Source: Hetaerina americana
Taxonomy: Eukaryota > Arthropoda > Insecta > Odonata > Calopterygidae
Assembly: GCA_022747635.1 (NCBI GenBank)
Contig: JAKTNV010000060.1
Location: 2,855,844 to 2,919,843, forward strand
Direction: 5' to 3'
Length of the DNA: 64,000 nt
Position numbers and translations under genes: made by a program. Of this stretch, positions 1 to 11,684 are shown in pieces. The notes under the pieces were generated by a model. That model saw only the letters and a list, made by a program, of their open reading frames with translations. It did not search any database and was not told where the DNA came from. How positions within the stretch are numbered: the stretch's first letter is position 1; each line of letters starts with the position of its first letter.

Positions 1-1653
1 TTGGCAGGGATTTCTCGAGAAATTTTCATGTGCGTGGAAAATTGAAGGATAACATACGAGAGAGGTTTTAAATGATACAATAAAGATTATGGTTTCAAAG
101 AATTGATGATAACAAGAATATTTTGTAAGAAAATGCTGCTCAAATAAGTGAGAGTCTAAGTGAAATGAGGACACAATGGGGGTCAGTAAAAGAGTGGGGG
201 CTGCCCTTGGGATTGAAATAATGGAGAATAGGATGAGTGCAACTGCATAGGAAAGAAACTTCATAAGGGAGTGGGCCATGAGGGGTCATAGTCAAATTCA
301 TAGAAAGTAGCACTAAGGTAGAAATTGTCAGTAAGAGGGGAGTGACCATTGCTACTTGGCACTTAGGCAGGGTGACTGACACTTAGATCTAAATCATTAA
401 ACCCTGAGTCCAGGAAGAAGGACTCTTTGCAGCCACATGTAAGATGACAAAGGAAAACGGCTACAAAATACCTCTGGATGCAACAATTTTAATGGGAATG
501 ATCCTGTAATGGCACTTAAATTTAAGGATGATCTCCAGTAAGTGTAAGCATTCATTGACCTGGTTATATTATGTGTGCCAAGATTATTTTTTAAGGAGCA
601 ATTCCTTTTTGTATATTGACTGCTTTTAGTGGAATTGCTCCTTAACTGCTGGGCCTGTCGACTAATGCGAATTAGATATTGTTATTATTGTGGCATCTGT
701 AGCCATATCAGTCCTATTTCTTGTATGAGTATTAGCTCTTTTAGTTGAGAATTTGCTCTTTTAGTTGAGAATTTGCTTTACAGAAAACATTTATTTCAGT
801 GGTTGGGACTGCCAGACCCAGTATAAATAAGCATTTTGCATTTGTAAATTTTGTTTCCTGTAGTCTGTATTATCTCCAATTACATGAATTTGTGGAATGA
901 TATTTGATTTGAAAAAAACAAGTAATATAGAAGGTTGTGGTGTGCAGAGGAAATGGACAATCCAAAAATTAGTCTTTCGGCTACCTCTCTTAATTCCTAA
1001 AAAGAGGACATTAAAATTGCTCAAATTCATATGAAAGATCAAATTCAGGAGTTGAGGCGAGGAGAAGAAGAAGCAATGTTCCAACCTACTTTGTGATTAC
1101 CAAAATATATTCTTACATAAAATATATCCAGGGGAAAAGTGATATACTTTTTTGTGTTTGAACAAGTATTTAAGAATGACAATGCAGAAATAATTTTGAT
1201 GAACACATATTGAATTTGAAGAAATAAAAAATTGACAATTTTTCATACACGATGCATTCCATATTTCTTTGAAAATAAAGGGTTACTTACAAACCGTGAC
1301 AGTGTGAACTTCTTTTTATCTTAAAAATAGAAAAAAATTGAAATGGTAAATTACCTCCATATAGTTAATGATTGAAAAATTTTAAAATATCAACACTGTC
1401 TCATGAATCTATCAGACTCAGGTCTGTATTCAGGAACAACTCAAAACAAAGAAGATACAGCAACCATACATCAATACTAGTGTTGCTTCTCCTACATATC
1501 TGTATTTGGAGACAACAGTCTTCTCGTGAAGGGGGAGATATCTTTGATACAATATCTTGTTGCATGTTGTCACCTATTTGAGGGATATAGAGGCTTTAAT
1601 CAGGCCAATCAATATTCATGCATACTTTTTGAACTTATTATTTACAACATGCC
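1..1653. other. AT-rich non-coding sequence, no gene seen
   Basis: No reading frame here resembles a known protein, and no exon of the cadherin gene could be recognised on the minus strand. It contains the small inverted repeat at 591-645 and a tandem duplication of about 21 bases near 736-777. A missing 3-prime exon or UTR of the cadherin gene could lie here but cannot be shown. Confidence 0.5.
591..645. repeat. 15-bp perfect inverted repeat with 25-nt loop
   Basis: TTAAGGAGCAATTCC at 591-605 is exactly complementary to GGAATTGCTCCTTAA at 631-645. It would form a stable hairpin in RNA. It has no other feature of a transposon. Confidence 0.8.
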
Positions 1654-1665
1654 ATTACTTCATTT

Positions 1666-3393
1666 AAAGTTTGCAGAGGAAGGGTGAAATCGGTGCGCTG
1701 TACAGCAAAGTTAAATCTTTATCAGGAAGCAAGAAAGGGAGATCTATGCTAACAGTTAGAGATAGGGCGGGTGAGATAATAGTTGACACAGGAAAAATCC
1801 AAGAGAGATGGAAGGAATATATAGAAGAACTGTATAGTAAAGAACTTAGACCAACAAAGTTAGACATAGAAAAGGAAATTGACGTAGAGGAAGATAGCTT
1901 AGGTCCAGGCATACTCGACGATGAGATAGATAGGGCATTAAGGGAGATGAAACTAAATAAGGCCATGGGGGTGGATAACATTCCCGCGGAACTATTCAAA
2001 TGTTTAGGTAAATGTGAGAGGAAGAGGCTATATGGAATCATTTGTAGTATCTATGAGGAAGGAATCTGGCTGGAAGACTTTGTGAGATCAGTTTTAGTTC
2101 CTATTCCGAAAAAGGTAAAGGCTAAATCATGTGAGGACTACAGGACGATAAGTTTGATATCCCACACTGCTAAAGTTGTTCTCAGGATCATAAACAAAAG
2201 GATAGAGAGTAGGGCAAATGATTACTTATGGGATGATCAGTTTGGGTTTAGGAAGGGGAGAGGTACGCGTGATGCCATTGCAGTAATGAGATTATTAATC
2301 GAGAGGAATATAAAATACAACCAGGAGGTATTTGCCTGTTTCGTAGATTTTAAAAAAGCATTTGATAGAGTGAATTGGGAAAAACTAATGGGTATATTGC
2401 AGAAAATAGGAATAGATTGGAGGGAAAGGAGGCTAATCCGCAACCTGTACATGTCTCAGACTGCTCAGGTGCGGGTGGGGAACGGGGAGTGCGGATGGGC
2501 AGTGTTAGGAAGAGGTGTAAGGCAGGGTTCCCCATTATCACCATTGCTGTTCAACCTGTATGCAGAGGTAATGATCAAAGAGGCATGGGAAGAACTGGAG
2601 GTAGAAATGAAAGTGGGCAGGGAATTCGTAAAATCAGTTAGGTTCGCAGATGACCAAGCTTTAGTTTGTAAGTCAGCGAAGGGGTTGCAAGCATTGCTGA
2701 GTGAATTGGAAATTCAGTGCGACAGGTATGAGATGAGAATCAATATTAATAAAACAAAGGTTATGCGATTTTCTAGAAAGAAAAAGGCCAAGCTCAACAG
2801 TAGAATAGGAGGGCAAAAACTAGAGCAGGTAGAACAGTTGACATATCTCGGAAGTGTTTTGGATCAACACGGTCAAAGTAGTAGGGACGTAAGGAGAAAA
2901 ATTGCGCTAGGCAAAGAGGCTTTTACAATGAGGAGGGAGTTGATGAGAGGGACGTTGAGTAAGGATATTAAGAAAAGACTCGTAAAAACTTTGATATGGA
3001 GCGTAGCTATGTACGGCGCGGAAATGTGGTCATTGAAGCAAGAGGATAAACGTAGACTTGAGGCTTTTGAAATGTGGGTGTGGAGAAGAATGGAGGAGGT
3101 GAAGTGGACAGAGAAGAAAAAAAATGAGGAAGTACTTGTTATGGTGGGCGAAGAGAGGGGTTTGTTGGGAGAAATCCTATGGAGGCAGGACAAGTGGATG
3201 AAGGGGGTATTAACCGGTAGTGGGATGTTGAAGACTGTGATAGGGATGGTAACTGGGATGAAAGGTGGAAGAAGGTACTCAGAGATGAAGAGGGACCTGA
3301 TGTAGAGTAGGATGTTGTGTTTTCATAGGAGTCACAAAATATTTATTTAGGAGCTGTGTCCATCCAAAAACCTACCTTAACTGGTAGATTACC

Positions 3394-3428
<35 letters not shown>
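1666..3428 (+). mobile_element. RTE-like non-LTR retrotransposon, 5-prime truncated, young copy
   Basis: The element encodes a reverse transcriptase and ends in a (TAA)n tail after a short 3-prime UTR containing GTCCATCCAAAAACCTACCT. A 12-base target duplication ATTACTTCATTT occurs just before it (1654-1665) and just after the tail (3429-3440). Its closest relative in the window is the copy at 37384-38660, so the family was recently active. The 5-prime part with the endonuclease is missing, which is usual for incomplete LINE reverse transcription. Confidence 0.88.
1671..3305 (+). CDS. Reverse transcriptase of RTE-like LINE, N-terminally truncated
   Basis: About 544 codons stay open. Visible reverse-transcriptase blocks are [29 protein letters not shown] (catalytic Asp), [24 protein letters not shown] (catalytic Asp pair), INKTKVMRF and [12 protein letters not shown]. 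The C-terminus has the RTE/BovB-type block MYGAEMWSLKQEDKRRLEAF with EMWVWRRM. Compared with the second copy, it lacks about 15 residues near 3237 in frame. There is no true start codon because the N-terminus and endonuclease are absent. It is not a host gene. Confidence 0.9.
   Translation: MQRKGEIGALYSKVKSLSGSKKGRSMLTVRDRAGEIIVDTGKIQERWKEYIEELYSKELRPTKLDIEKEIDVEEDSLGPGILDDEIDRALREMKLNKAMGVDNIPAELFKCLGKCERKRLYGIICSIYEEGIWLEDFVRSVLVPIPKKVKAKSCEDYRTISLISHTAKVVLRIINKRIESRANDYLWDDQFGFRKGRGTRDAIAVMRLLIERNIKYNQEVFACFVDFKKAFDRVNWEKLMGILQKIGIDWRERRLIRNLYMSQTAQVRVGNGECGWAVLGRGVRQGSPLSPLLFNLYAEVMIKEAWEELEVEMKVGREFVKSVRFADDQALVCKSAKGLQALLSELEIQCDRYEMRININKTKVMRFSRKKKAKLNSRIGGQKLEQVEQLTYLGSVLDQHGQSSRDVRRKIALGKEAFTMRRELMRGTLSKDIKKRLVKTLIWSVAMYGAEMWSLKQEDKRRLEAFEMWVWRRMEEVKWTEKKKNEEVLVMVGEERGLLGEILWRQDKWMKGVLTGSGMLKTVIGMVTGMKGGRRYSEMKRDLM

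Positions 3429-3430
<2 letters not shown>
3395..3430 (+). repeat. (TAA)n tail of the RTE-like element
   Basis: About 11 uninterrupted TAA/AAT units directly follow the element's 3-prime UTR. Simple-repeat tails instead of poly(A) are typical of RTE elements. The same tail type is seen at about 38657. Confidence 0.9.
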
Positions 3431-3440
3431 TACTTCATTT

Positions 3441-4428
3441 TTGTATTGGGGTGTTGTTTGGATAAAAAGACAACAATAATATACGTACTTTCATATTTTA
3501 TCATACTAACAACAGTGGTCTTCAATGCTATATATTGGCCCATTTGGTAGCATGTTCAGGTTAAGTATTTTATTTTATAATTATTCCACAAATTAGTTTA
3601 ATTCCTTCTGTTCACAATAAGAAAATACTATAACTACTAATGTTTGAAGTAAGTTTATTTTTAATATATGCACTTATTAAAACTTTTTGTGACACATAGT
3701 GTTGTGGCACATGTTACCATAGTTTTCCTCTTTAGCTTATCTATTTGTGTTTCTGAATTCTCATCTTGATGGTTTAGATTCAAAAATATTCCTCTTTTTA
3801 ATTTGTTATATAAATATTGAGAAAAAAGTAGAACTGCTGCTATACACTCCTTACTCCCTTTGTCATTAAAATGTTTGTGGTGCATAAAATCTATTAAGTC
3901 TTAACTATTATTGTAATCCAATTTACAGCAAGAGTATGACTATGCATCTTCTAGAAGAAATACTTTTCAATTAATTAGAGAAATCAGTTTTTTCAGAACT
4001 ATGAACTGCATGATGGGAATGATAATCTAAATATAAGCTACCATTGCGTGTACAACTTTTTAGTTCTGTCTACATTACATAACCACTGGTTAATTTCTAA
4101 TTTGTTAGTACTCTATAAGGTAATTTATTCTAAGGAGGACTCTAGTGATTTACTTAGTCATATATTTATTTGAATTCCAAGCCACCTCACCTCTAAGTGT
4201 ACCTCCAACTGTTTACACTCCTGTTAACAAAGCTAATTGGACTTATAATTCATTTATAAATAGTATATTGGGATACGGCAATCTCTATCTTGACAAAATA
4301 AACACTTTTGACTGTACTATGAATCAACTAAGTATTGCTATCACATAAGAAAATACTTAGCAATCACAACTTATTACCTAGAACAGTAAAGGTATTTTTG
4401 TTATGTGACAATTAATTATTGGTTTTTG
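3441..4428. other. AT-rich spacer, nothing recognised
   Basis: Only short frames without protein-like composition are present. I see no splice-flanked exon or transposon terminus here. Confidence 0.5.
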
Positions 4429-4735
4429 TAGTAGTAATTTTAGGGGAGATGACTGACAGCCAAGGCCATTTATGACATTACGGGTGGATGGGAAAGGAGG
4501 AAGGATGGAGAGAAACCTGGCATCAGCATTAGCCTATTCTTTATGAAAGGCACCAAGGGGTCCACAGCTTAACATCCAATCCAACAGATGGTGCACTCAC
4601 TTAAAGTGCTCTCCACATGCACCTCAAGTAGGGATCAGGATACCACTGAAATATGTGTTGCCTCCAGGATTCAAACCCAGGCCCTCAGGGAGGGAAGTAT
4701 GCTAGCCTCCACACCATTGCAATCCCCTTGATTAT
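4429..4735 (-). mobile_element. tRNA-derived SINE-like repeat with (TAC)n tail, family B
   Basis: On the minus strand the sequence starts with a tRNA-like part containing a B-box-like GGTTTGAATCC and ends in CTCCCCTAAAATTACTACTAC. The 3-prime end matches a second, shorter piece at 46018-46130. Two related copies plus an internal Pol III B box support a SINE. The A box is degraded. Confidence 0.6.
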
Positions 4736-4806
4736 TGTTGTATTCTTGTTTTTCTACTTCAAATTAGATTTAACAAGTACTATACTTACTTCATTACTTT
4801 GGTTTA

Positions 4807-6074
4807 CCAGGAGTACAAGTACAAAATGAGGATTTAAAAATAAATATTTGGAATAATGATAAAAAGAGCTTTATTCAAAGTATGCTCCATTGCTAGTTAG
4901 AAATTTTACCCATCTTTCAGGCTATTTGCAGATACTACGCCAGTAAAAATCTTTCCCTTTTACCACATGCCATTCATGGAGTCATTTTTTCACATCTTTG
5001 TACAAACCAAAGTGCTTCTCAGCAAATGAATGACCCATCAATGCAAACAACTGGTAATCGGAAGCAGCCAAGTCAGGTGAGTAAGTCACATGGGGTAGAA
5101 CTTCCCAGCTGAGTGCTTCCAACATGTCACAAACCGGTTTTGCCGTATGTTATTGAGCATTGTCATGAAGAAAAATCACCTTGTGTTGCCCATTTTGGTA
5201 TTCTTGTCTTTTTTCAAGCAGCAAATGGTTCAACTTGAACAATCATTGTTGGTGGTATTCAGTATTAACTGTTTTATCAGGTTTTAATGGCTCATAATAG
5301 ACCACACACCTCTAGTCCCACTCAACACAAAGCATCATCTTTCTACCACAGCAATATGGTCTTACAGTTGATATGTATGGTGCATCTGGGTCTACCCATG
5401 ATTTTGCCCTTGGGATTCTCAAAATAAATCCACTTTTCATCCCCAGCCACGATACAATGCAAAAACAACTTCCTTTTGTATCGTGTGAAAGACAATTTCC
5501 CATGTGTTTTTGCACCTCTCCATCTCCCTGTTGCTTAACGCATGTGGTACCCATCTGCCGGTCTTCTAAATCTTTTCCATATCTTTTAGGTGATTAGAAA
5601 CAGCTTGTTGACAATTGCTCAATCACTCTGTGAGTTGTTTTTGTGTTTGTGAATCATCTTTGTCCAGAAATGCTTGCAAGTCCACATCTTTGTACCTTTT
5701 TGGTGGTTTTCCATGTTTCTTGTCTGCAGCATCAAAGTTGCTACTTTTGAAACACCAAAACCATCGTTCACACTTATCTTGCAATGGAGCATGTTCACCA
5801 TATGCTTCTCAAAGTAATCGGTAGTAAGCAGTTTTCCTCAAATGAAAACAAAAAATTAATGCTGTGCGCAAATACACTTTGTTTGGTATACATTTTGACA
5901 CATTGAACGCAGAAATACAACACTATGCAAACACTTTTTCAATTTATCACTCATATGCCTCTGGCACTTGCTAATGGCAAAACAAAATGGCGTAAGTGTC
6001 AAATCTTGATACCACCGACTGCATTGTTGCTTTATTTGTTTTCTGAAATCTGCATTTCGTACTTGTACACCTGG
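4807..6074 (-). mobile_element. Mariner DNA transposon, full length but decayed
   Basis: Imperfect terminal inverted repeats CCAGGAGTACAAGTACAAAA (left) and CCAGGTGTACAAGTACGAAA (right, complemented) are flanked by TA on both sides (4805-4806 and 6075-6076), the hallmark mariner target duplication. The length of 1,268 bp is normal for the family. The minus strand carries transposase remnants. Confidence 0.88.
4880..5960 (-). pseudogene. Mariner transposase remnant
   Basis: Minus-strand pieces in several frames include VAGDEKWIYFENPK-like sequence near 5420 (first catalytic Asp), VIFLHDNAQ near 5165 (second Asp), SPDLAASDYQLF-like sequence near 5060, and a C-terminal LPERWVKFL-like block near 4910. 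Frameshifts and stops separate them, so no functional transposase is encoded. Confidence 0.8.
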
Positions 6075-6179
6075 TATATGTTATTTTTCATTGCATAACT
6101 TTTAGATTGTTTTTCATTATAACTATAAGTAACTGATGTTATATTTTATATTAAATTATTATCACTATGCCCAACAAAA

Positions 6180-6365
6180 CCCATAGAAAATAGGATTAAT
6201 CCCAATTGATGGTTTGATGGGTAAAAGGTAGAGCTATCTTATTAAGCCCTATGTGTCAAGTGAAATATACAAATTAGCAGGATAGGGGGACTAGTTCCTT
6301 TCCTATGCTACCAATGGTTTCCTGAATTTCCGTTTCCCAAAAAAAATCACTCAGCTTGGGAAATA
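6180..6365 (-). mobile_element. SINE family A fragment (3-prime part)
   Basis: The complement reads a GGAAACC...GGAACT...CCCTATCCTG series, then ACCCATCAA near its end. The same series is present in the better-preserved copy at 7742-8030. It lacks the tRNA-like head. Confidence 0.6.
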
Positions 6366-6693
6366 AATAGAAGTGACAGTTTCAAGTGCATATTTGCAAC
6401 AAAGTTTTAGGGTATATATAGTACCTATTTAGGAAGTATTTCATTTTTTATATTATTATTAAACGATTAATTTGACATTGCCCTTTTGTCATTGAGGTTT
6501 TCGCACCACTAATTGTAAAAGAAAGACCATGGCTGTTCCTATATAATTATATACATTTCTTAAAAAAATACTTTTCTCAGATAACTTTGTTTTTAGAAAG
6601 TCAACACTTTTAAACAAAAGATTTCGAGGCTGAATCTGGTAAAGAGTATCTTAAGACAACCAGGTCAATCTAATTTCACATTTTTAGTACTTA

Positions 6694-7611
6694 CAGGGTC
6701 CGTACAATAAGTATCGTGACTGGTTTGCTGTAGCCTCAACGGAGTGGTGGATGGGGGTCCGACCGGTCGCCTTGGTAGAGGGGTCCCCCACCACTCAGGC
6801 GCTTAGTTCAGTTGCCTCCGGGCATGTGTTGAGACAGGAGGTAGATTTTTGTTACGTGTGATTGTTTGTGGTGTCGTCATGCCAGAATGGAGCATACCGT
6901 TGAGCAACACTACGCTATGAAGTTTTGCTTTAAACTCGGAAAATCCATGTTGGAGACCCTTGAACTCATTAAACAGGCTCATGGGGATGATGCCTTAAGC
7001 CACACAAGAGTTTTTGAGTGGAACAAAATGTTAAAGGAAGGCCAGGAGCTCAGTGAAGACAAGCACCAAGTCGGATGCCCGAGGACCGCTCGAACTGATG
7101 CTCAGGTGGCCAAAGTGAAAAAAGTTTTGGACTCTGACAGGCGTTTAACCATCCCCCTTATCAGTGAGGAGACTGGCCTTTCAGTCGGAACCGTCCACAC
7201 CATTGTAACAGAGGATCTTGCAATGAGGAAAGTGTGCGCGAAGCTGGTGCCGAAAGTCTTGAGCCAGGAACAAAAACTGTCGCGGGTGGAAATTTGGCAA
7301 GAAATTTTGGACTACGTCCAGGAAAATGAAGATTTTCTTGACCACATTATTACCTCAAAGGATAGCTTGGAAGGAGCTCAAAGGATATCGGTTCGACTCC
7401 ATCGAGGCAGTTCAAGGGACGATGACAAAGGCTCTCAACAGTATTCCGGAAACCGACTTTCAGCAGGCTTTTGACGAGTGGCAGATGCACTGAACTACAG
7501 GTGTATCGATGCAAGAATAATGTATTTTGAAGATTATTAAGTAATTGTAATGATAACTGCAATAAATTTTGAGTTTTGGAACCAGTTCCGAAACTTATTG
7601 TACGGACCCTG
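6694..7611 (+). mobile_element. Mariner element with internal deletion, 918 bp
   Basis: Terminal inverted repeats of 30 bp (CAGGGTCCGTACAATAAGT at the left, its complement at the right) match at about 27 positions. TA is duplicated at 6692-6693 and 7612-7613. The element is about 400 bp shorter than a normal mariner, and the loss falls inside the transposase gene. Well-matched ends suggest a fairly recent, non-autonomous copy. Confidence 0.92.
6887..7474 (+). pseudogene. Truncated mariner transposase keeping the DNA-binding domain
   Basis: From the ATG at 6887 the frame encodes the paired helix-turn-helix region (KFCFKLGKSMLETLELIKQA, then GCPRTARTDAQVAKVKKVL and ISEETGLSVGTVHTIVTEDL). At FLDHIITSKDS the catalytic domain should begin, but the frame passes a deletion near 7365 and shifts into an unrelated frame. 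The catalytic Asp triad is absent. The true C-terminal coding sequence continues out of frame to about 7490. Such a protein could bind mariner ends but not cut them. Confidence 0.88.
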
Positions 7612-7741
7612 TATATAACTTTTGCCTCAAGTTTGCAACTTAAAGAGTATATTTGAATAGTAACTGTAAAGAGGGTGTATTTATGTTAGTGACTGCAGGG
7701 ATACTGTGTGATCTTTTGATGTTTAATATATAATTTACAAA

Positions 7742-8030
7742 AATGTGGGTTGAAATAGTCCAGGGGTAGAGCTTTGGACTACTGACTGGAGGGCCCAGGT
7801 TTGATACCTGGGCAATCCTCTCTGGGCACCTGCAGCTCCATCCAAGCTACGTGATTTTTTGGTACTATATCTTCCTGGGAAACCATAGCCTGCACAGAGA
7901 TAGGAACTGGCCCCCCTACCCTGATTTGTGAATTTTACACACCATCAGGCTTAGTACTGAGTGAACTCTACCATCACCTATCAAATTGACCTTTGGGCTG
8001 ATTACTGTGTTTATGGTAAATAATAAAGTA
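7742..8030 (+). mobile_element. tRNA-derived SINE, family A, best copy
   Basis: The head has a Pol III A box TAGTCCAGGGG near 7756 and B box GGTTTGATACC near 7799, spaced as in a tRNA. The body includes CCTGGGAAACCATAG and GGAACTGGCCCCCCTACCCTG. Related fragments occur at 6180-6365, 22429-22650, 31080-31290 and 46575-46780, so it is a dispersed family. Confidence 0.78.
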
Positions 8031-8350
8031 AAAAGGGATGGTGTTATTAAACTTAATATATAGGTAATACTTGAAGTCGCAAAGATTATTTATTCCACCA
8101 TAAGCATTATGATAAATTATACTGTAATTTATGATAATCACCCTGTGCATGTTCCCCCATAGATACACAGCTGGCCAAAACACGGCTTGATATCATGTGA
8201 AAAAGATACTGAATCTTCATTGACTACAGCATTTTCATCTAGAGAGTCTCTTGCTGAAGTATGGCTGAAATAAAGTAATTTAATTTGTAAATGTCATGAA
8301 TAATATTTAAAAATATTTTATGGCCTCATCAAAATTATAAATATATGCAC

Positions 8351-8483
8351 CTGAGGGAGTCATCTTCTTTGTACCACTCATTCTCATATGCTTGCATCCA
8401 AATCGGATTTGAGCCTTCAACACTATGCTTGTTGGTGTTTGGAACTCTACCCACTCCTCTGTTTATGTCTGAATCATTAGATC
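8351..8483 (-). CDS. Cad87A: Cad87A-like exon 29: cytoplasmic tail, possibly last exon
   Basis: Residues 1817-1861. It reads [20 protein letters not shown] then NEWYKEDDS, a block conserved in CDH23/Cad87A tails. The acceptor is GCATAG. A good donor CTCAG|GTGCAT ends the exon in phase 2, implying another exon, but none is recognisable between 1 and 8350. If the donor is skipped, the frame stops at TAA (8335-8337) after a few more residues, which would make this the terminal exon. Confidence 0.88.
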
Positions 8484-9796
8484 CTATGCAAAATAGTAAA
8501 CATAATGTAAAGGATAATAGTTTTAATTTTGAAAACATTTCACTTTATTGTTGTCAAGAAAAGAGAAACTAACCAAATGCTGTTGCAGTGGCAGCTTTTA
8601 ATTGGCGCTGATACCGGGATCTCTGAGCAAGGCATAGTGATGTTGTCAGTACCAGCAAAAGTGTAAGAAGTAGGGTGCTGCCTGCTAGCCATGCCACCAT
8701 CATACCCTCTTGCTCATCCTTAAATGCTCTCAATTCTGCTGGCTGTGTGTCTAAGACATTAAAATCCTATAACCACAGAAGTAAAAAGATGTTGATTACC
8801 ACCTTTGACATGAAAATATGGAATCATTAATACAAAATAATTATTTTTTGCCTCCATAACACCATGCCAAAGCTATCCAATGATTGAGCATTGAAAATTA
8901 GTTAAAAAGGTGACTTTTGAATTCTTTTAAATGTTGAATTTGAATTTTTGTATTCACATTTACAGCATGAAAACCTATCTCAATGGCTGCTTGTCCTCAA
9001 AATAAGTTTTTTTATAGATCTCCTCAGAACCTTCAACAACTCTTAGGGTGGATTGGATATATTTACTTTTGTAAAATTTCTCATTGCTCATTACATGTCT
9101 TCCCTGAAAATATTGAAATGAGCAGAATTTGACAAAATGGAACAATTTCTCGCATTTATACCATGTGCAGTGCAGCCATATGAGACATTTCGACTCATTT
9201 TATCTCAGTGAGTAAACTAAGTAATTTGCTTGGATAATGAAGATTATATTTTTTGCGTTGCTAAACTTAATTGATTTTCCTTTTCTTTAAAAAACTTAAA
9301 GATTTTATATCAGTATTGTTGGAATGAGCTCTTAATAATATTTTCAAATGCCTACAACTCTGAATGGCACACCTCTTGTGATGGATGGATGCATTTATTG
9401 ATTGGCTGGATTAGAAATATTGTAATTCAGGACTCCATGCCATTAATTTAATGTATATTTGACAAAACTAATATTCATTATGATGAGGTATGGAGCACAA
9501 CTTATGTTCGCACATATACTAGAGAAAATAATAAGTTCCATACACAGAACAAAGTATAGTCACAGATTATAAAACAAAATGTGAGTAATCATAAAGCTCC
9601 TTTTATGCCCTTTAAGAATGTGCAAGCTTGGCAGTCTTTAAGTTCAATTACCATATTTTCCCATCGATAATGTGCACCTTAAGTTTAACGCGCACCCAGA
9701 ACTTTGTAATTATCATGAATTTGTATGACAACCCCCCACCCAGGGGGCTTAATAGTTATCTTGAACGTGTATAGATGCTGCGCATCTGTATATGTC

Positions 9797-9851
<55 letters not shown>

Positions 9852-10497
9852 TCATTTATATAGAAAAAGATATAAGGAAAAGGGATAGGAACACACACAA
9901 AGGACGAACACAGGAGAGGTGGGGAAGGTGGAATCCAGCAGATCACGAATGTAAAAATATTTCCTAGACCGGGATTTGAACTCCGGATCTTTCCACTTGC
10001 CGGGCAGAGGCTCTTAAACACTTGAGCTATCCAGGAAACTTAATTTACATTGAGATCTGTAATGCTTTATGCAACCAAGTGCCCCGATTCTTTGGCCAAG
10101 AGATGGCAATAGGGAGCTGTTTCACTCACCAAAGGTGAAATAGACAAGACCCACAGAGGAAAGGATAGTAGTAAAGGAATCATACAACATCATAAAGGAT
10201 AAGAACAGTGTGTTTCGTGGCACGCATAGCCAGGAGAAGAGACGAGCCACATTGGCCTAATACACATTCAAACACGAAATCCCGCCAAACGACAAACAAA
10301 TACTCATTTATATAGAAACAGATATAAGGGAAAGGGATAGGAACACACACAAAGGACGAACATAGGAGAGGTGAGGAAGGGGGAATCCAGCAGATCACGA
10401 ATGTAAAAATATTCAGTCCAGGAAATATATATATATATATATGCATAAGCACTTAAAAATTATATATATATATATTATATATATATATATATGTATG

Positions 10498-10528
<31 letters not shown>

Positions 10529-10558
10529 GCATAAGCACTTAAAAATTATATATATATA

Positions 10559-10614
<56 letters not shown>

Positions 10615-10639
10615 ATATACATATATGCATAAGCACTTA

Positions 10640-10707
<68 letters not shown>

Positions 10708-11444
10708 GTATATATATATGTATATATATAATGGGCTGACACAATATAACACAAATAGAAAAGAATAGACACATTTAAAAGAACACTCACACGGTAAATT
10801 GTTCGAGCTTTCGGCCCTCTCAGAGGCCTTCTTCAAGAGAGACTGAAAATATGCTATTGCAGAGGAGAGGGGAAAGAGCTATGGGCGTGGAGGGGAGGTG
10901 TGGAGGGAATGCTGAGAGGGAAATTAAATATGGCGGTTTAGGGTGGGAATTTTAAAGGAACGGAAGGATAGTATGTAGGCGGATTCACGAGTTCTCACCT
11001 CTATGTTGGTGGCTGAATCAGGTAGGGATTCTAGGATGCTTAGAGCAAAACACTGGTCGAATGAAAGGTTGTGGGAATTGGCGTGTGAAGGGATAGGAAG
11101 AGAAGAGAGTGAGGCAGAATTGCAGGAGTACCGGTGATTATTCATTCGGATGGATAAGGGGGTAATGCATTCACCTATGTAAAAGGAAGTGCAATGCTTG
11201 CATGATAAAAGATAAATAATATTTTTTGAGAGGCAATTAGCGTGGGAACGAGGTGAGGGGGCTATGAGGGGATGTAGGGAAAGGGGAGTAGGCATAATAA
11301 GAGGACAGGTTTTACATCGGGGGCGGTTGCAAGTTGGGGAAATATTGGGAAACTTGTCACGGGGGGGCGCCAAAGGGTTGGTGGATCTCAGAAGGTTTTT
11401 GAGATTAGCGGGTCGTCTGTATGCGATAGATGGATAGATAGGAT

Positions 11445-11499
<55 letters not shown>

Positions 11500-11509
11500 T
11501 AAGCACTTA

Positions 11510-11596
<87 letters not shown>

Positions 11597-11606
11597 TAAG
11601 CACTTA

Positions 11607-11684
<78 letters not shown>

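Noticed and set aside
140..382. An 80-codon minus-strand frame as the missing last cadherin exon
   Set aside because: It has no similarity to cadherin tails and no matching acceptor phase could be supported.
1671..3305. A host gene for a long purine-rich ORF
   Set aside because: Reverse-transcriptase motifs, a simple-repeat tail and target duplications show it is a retrotransposon.
9962..10036. A functional tRNA-Ala(GGC) gene
   Set aside because: It lacks U33, has a bulged T stem and weak anticodon stem, and sits within repeats. A tRNA-derived repeat or pseudogene is more likely.
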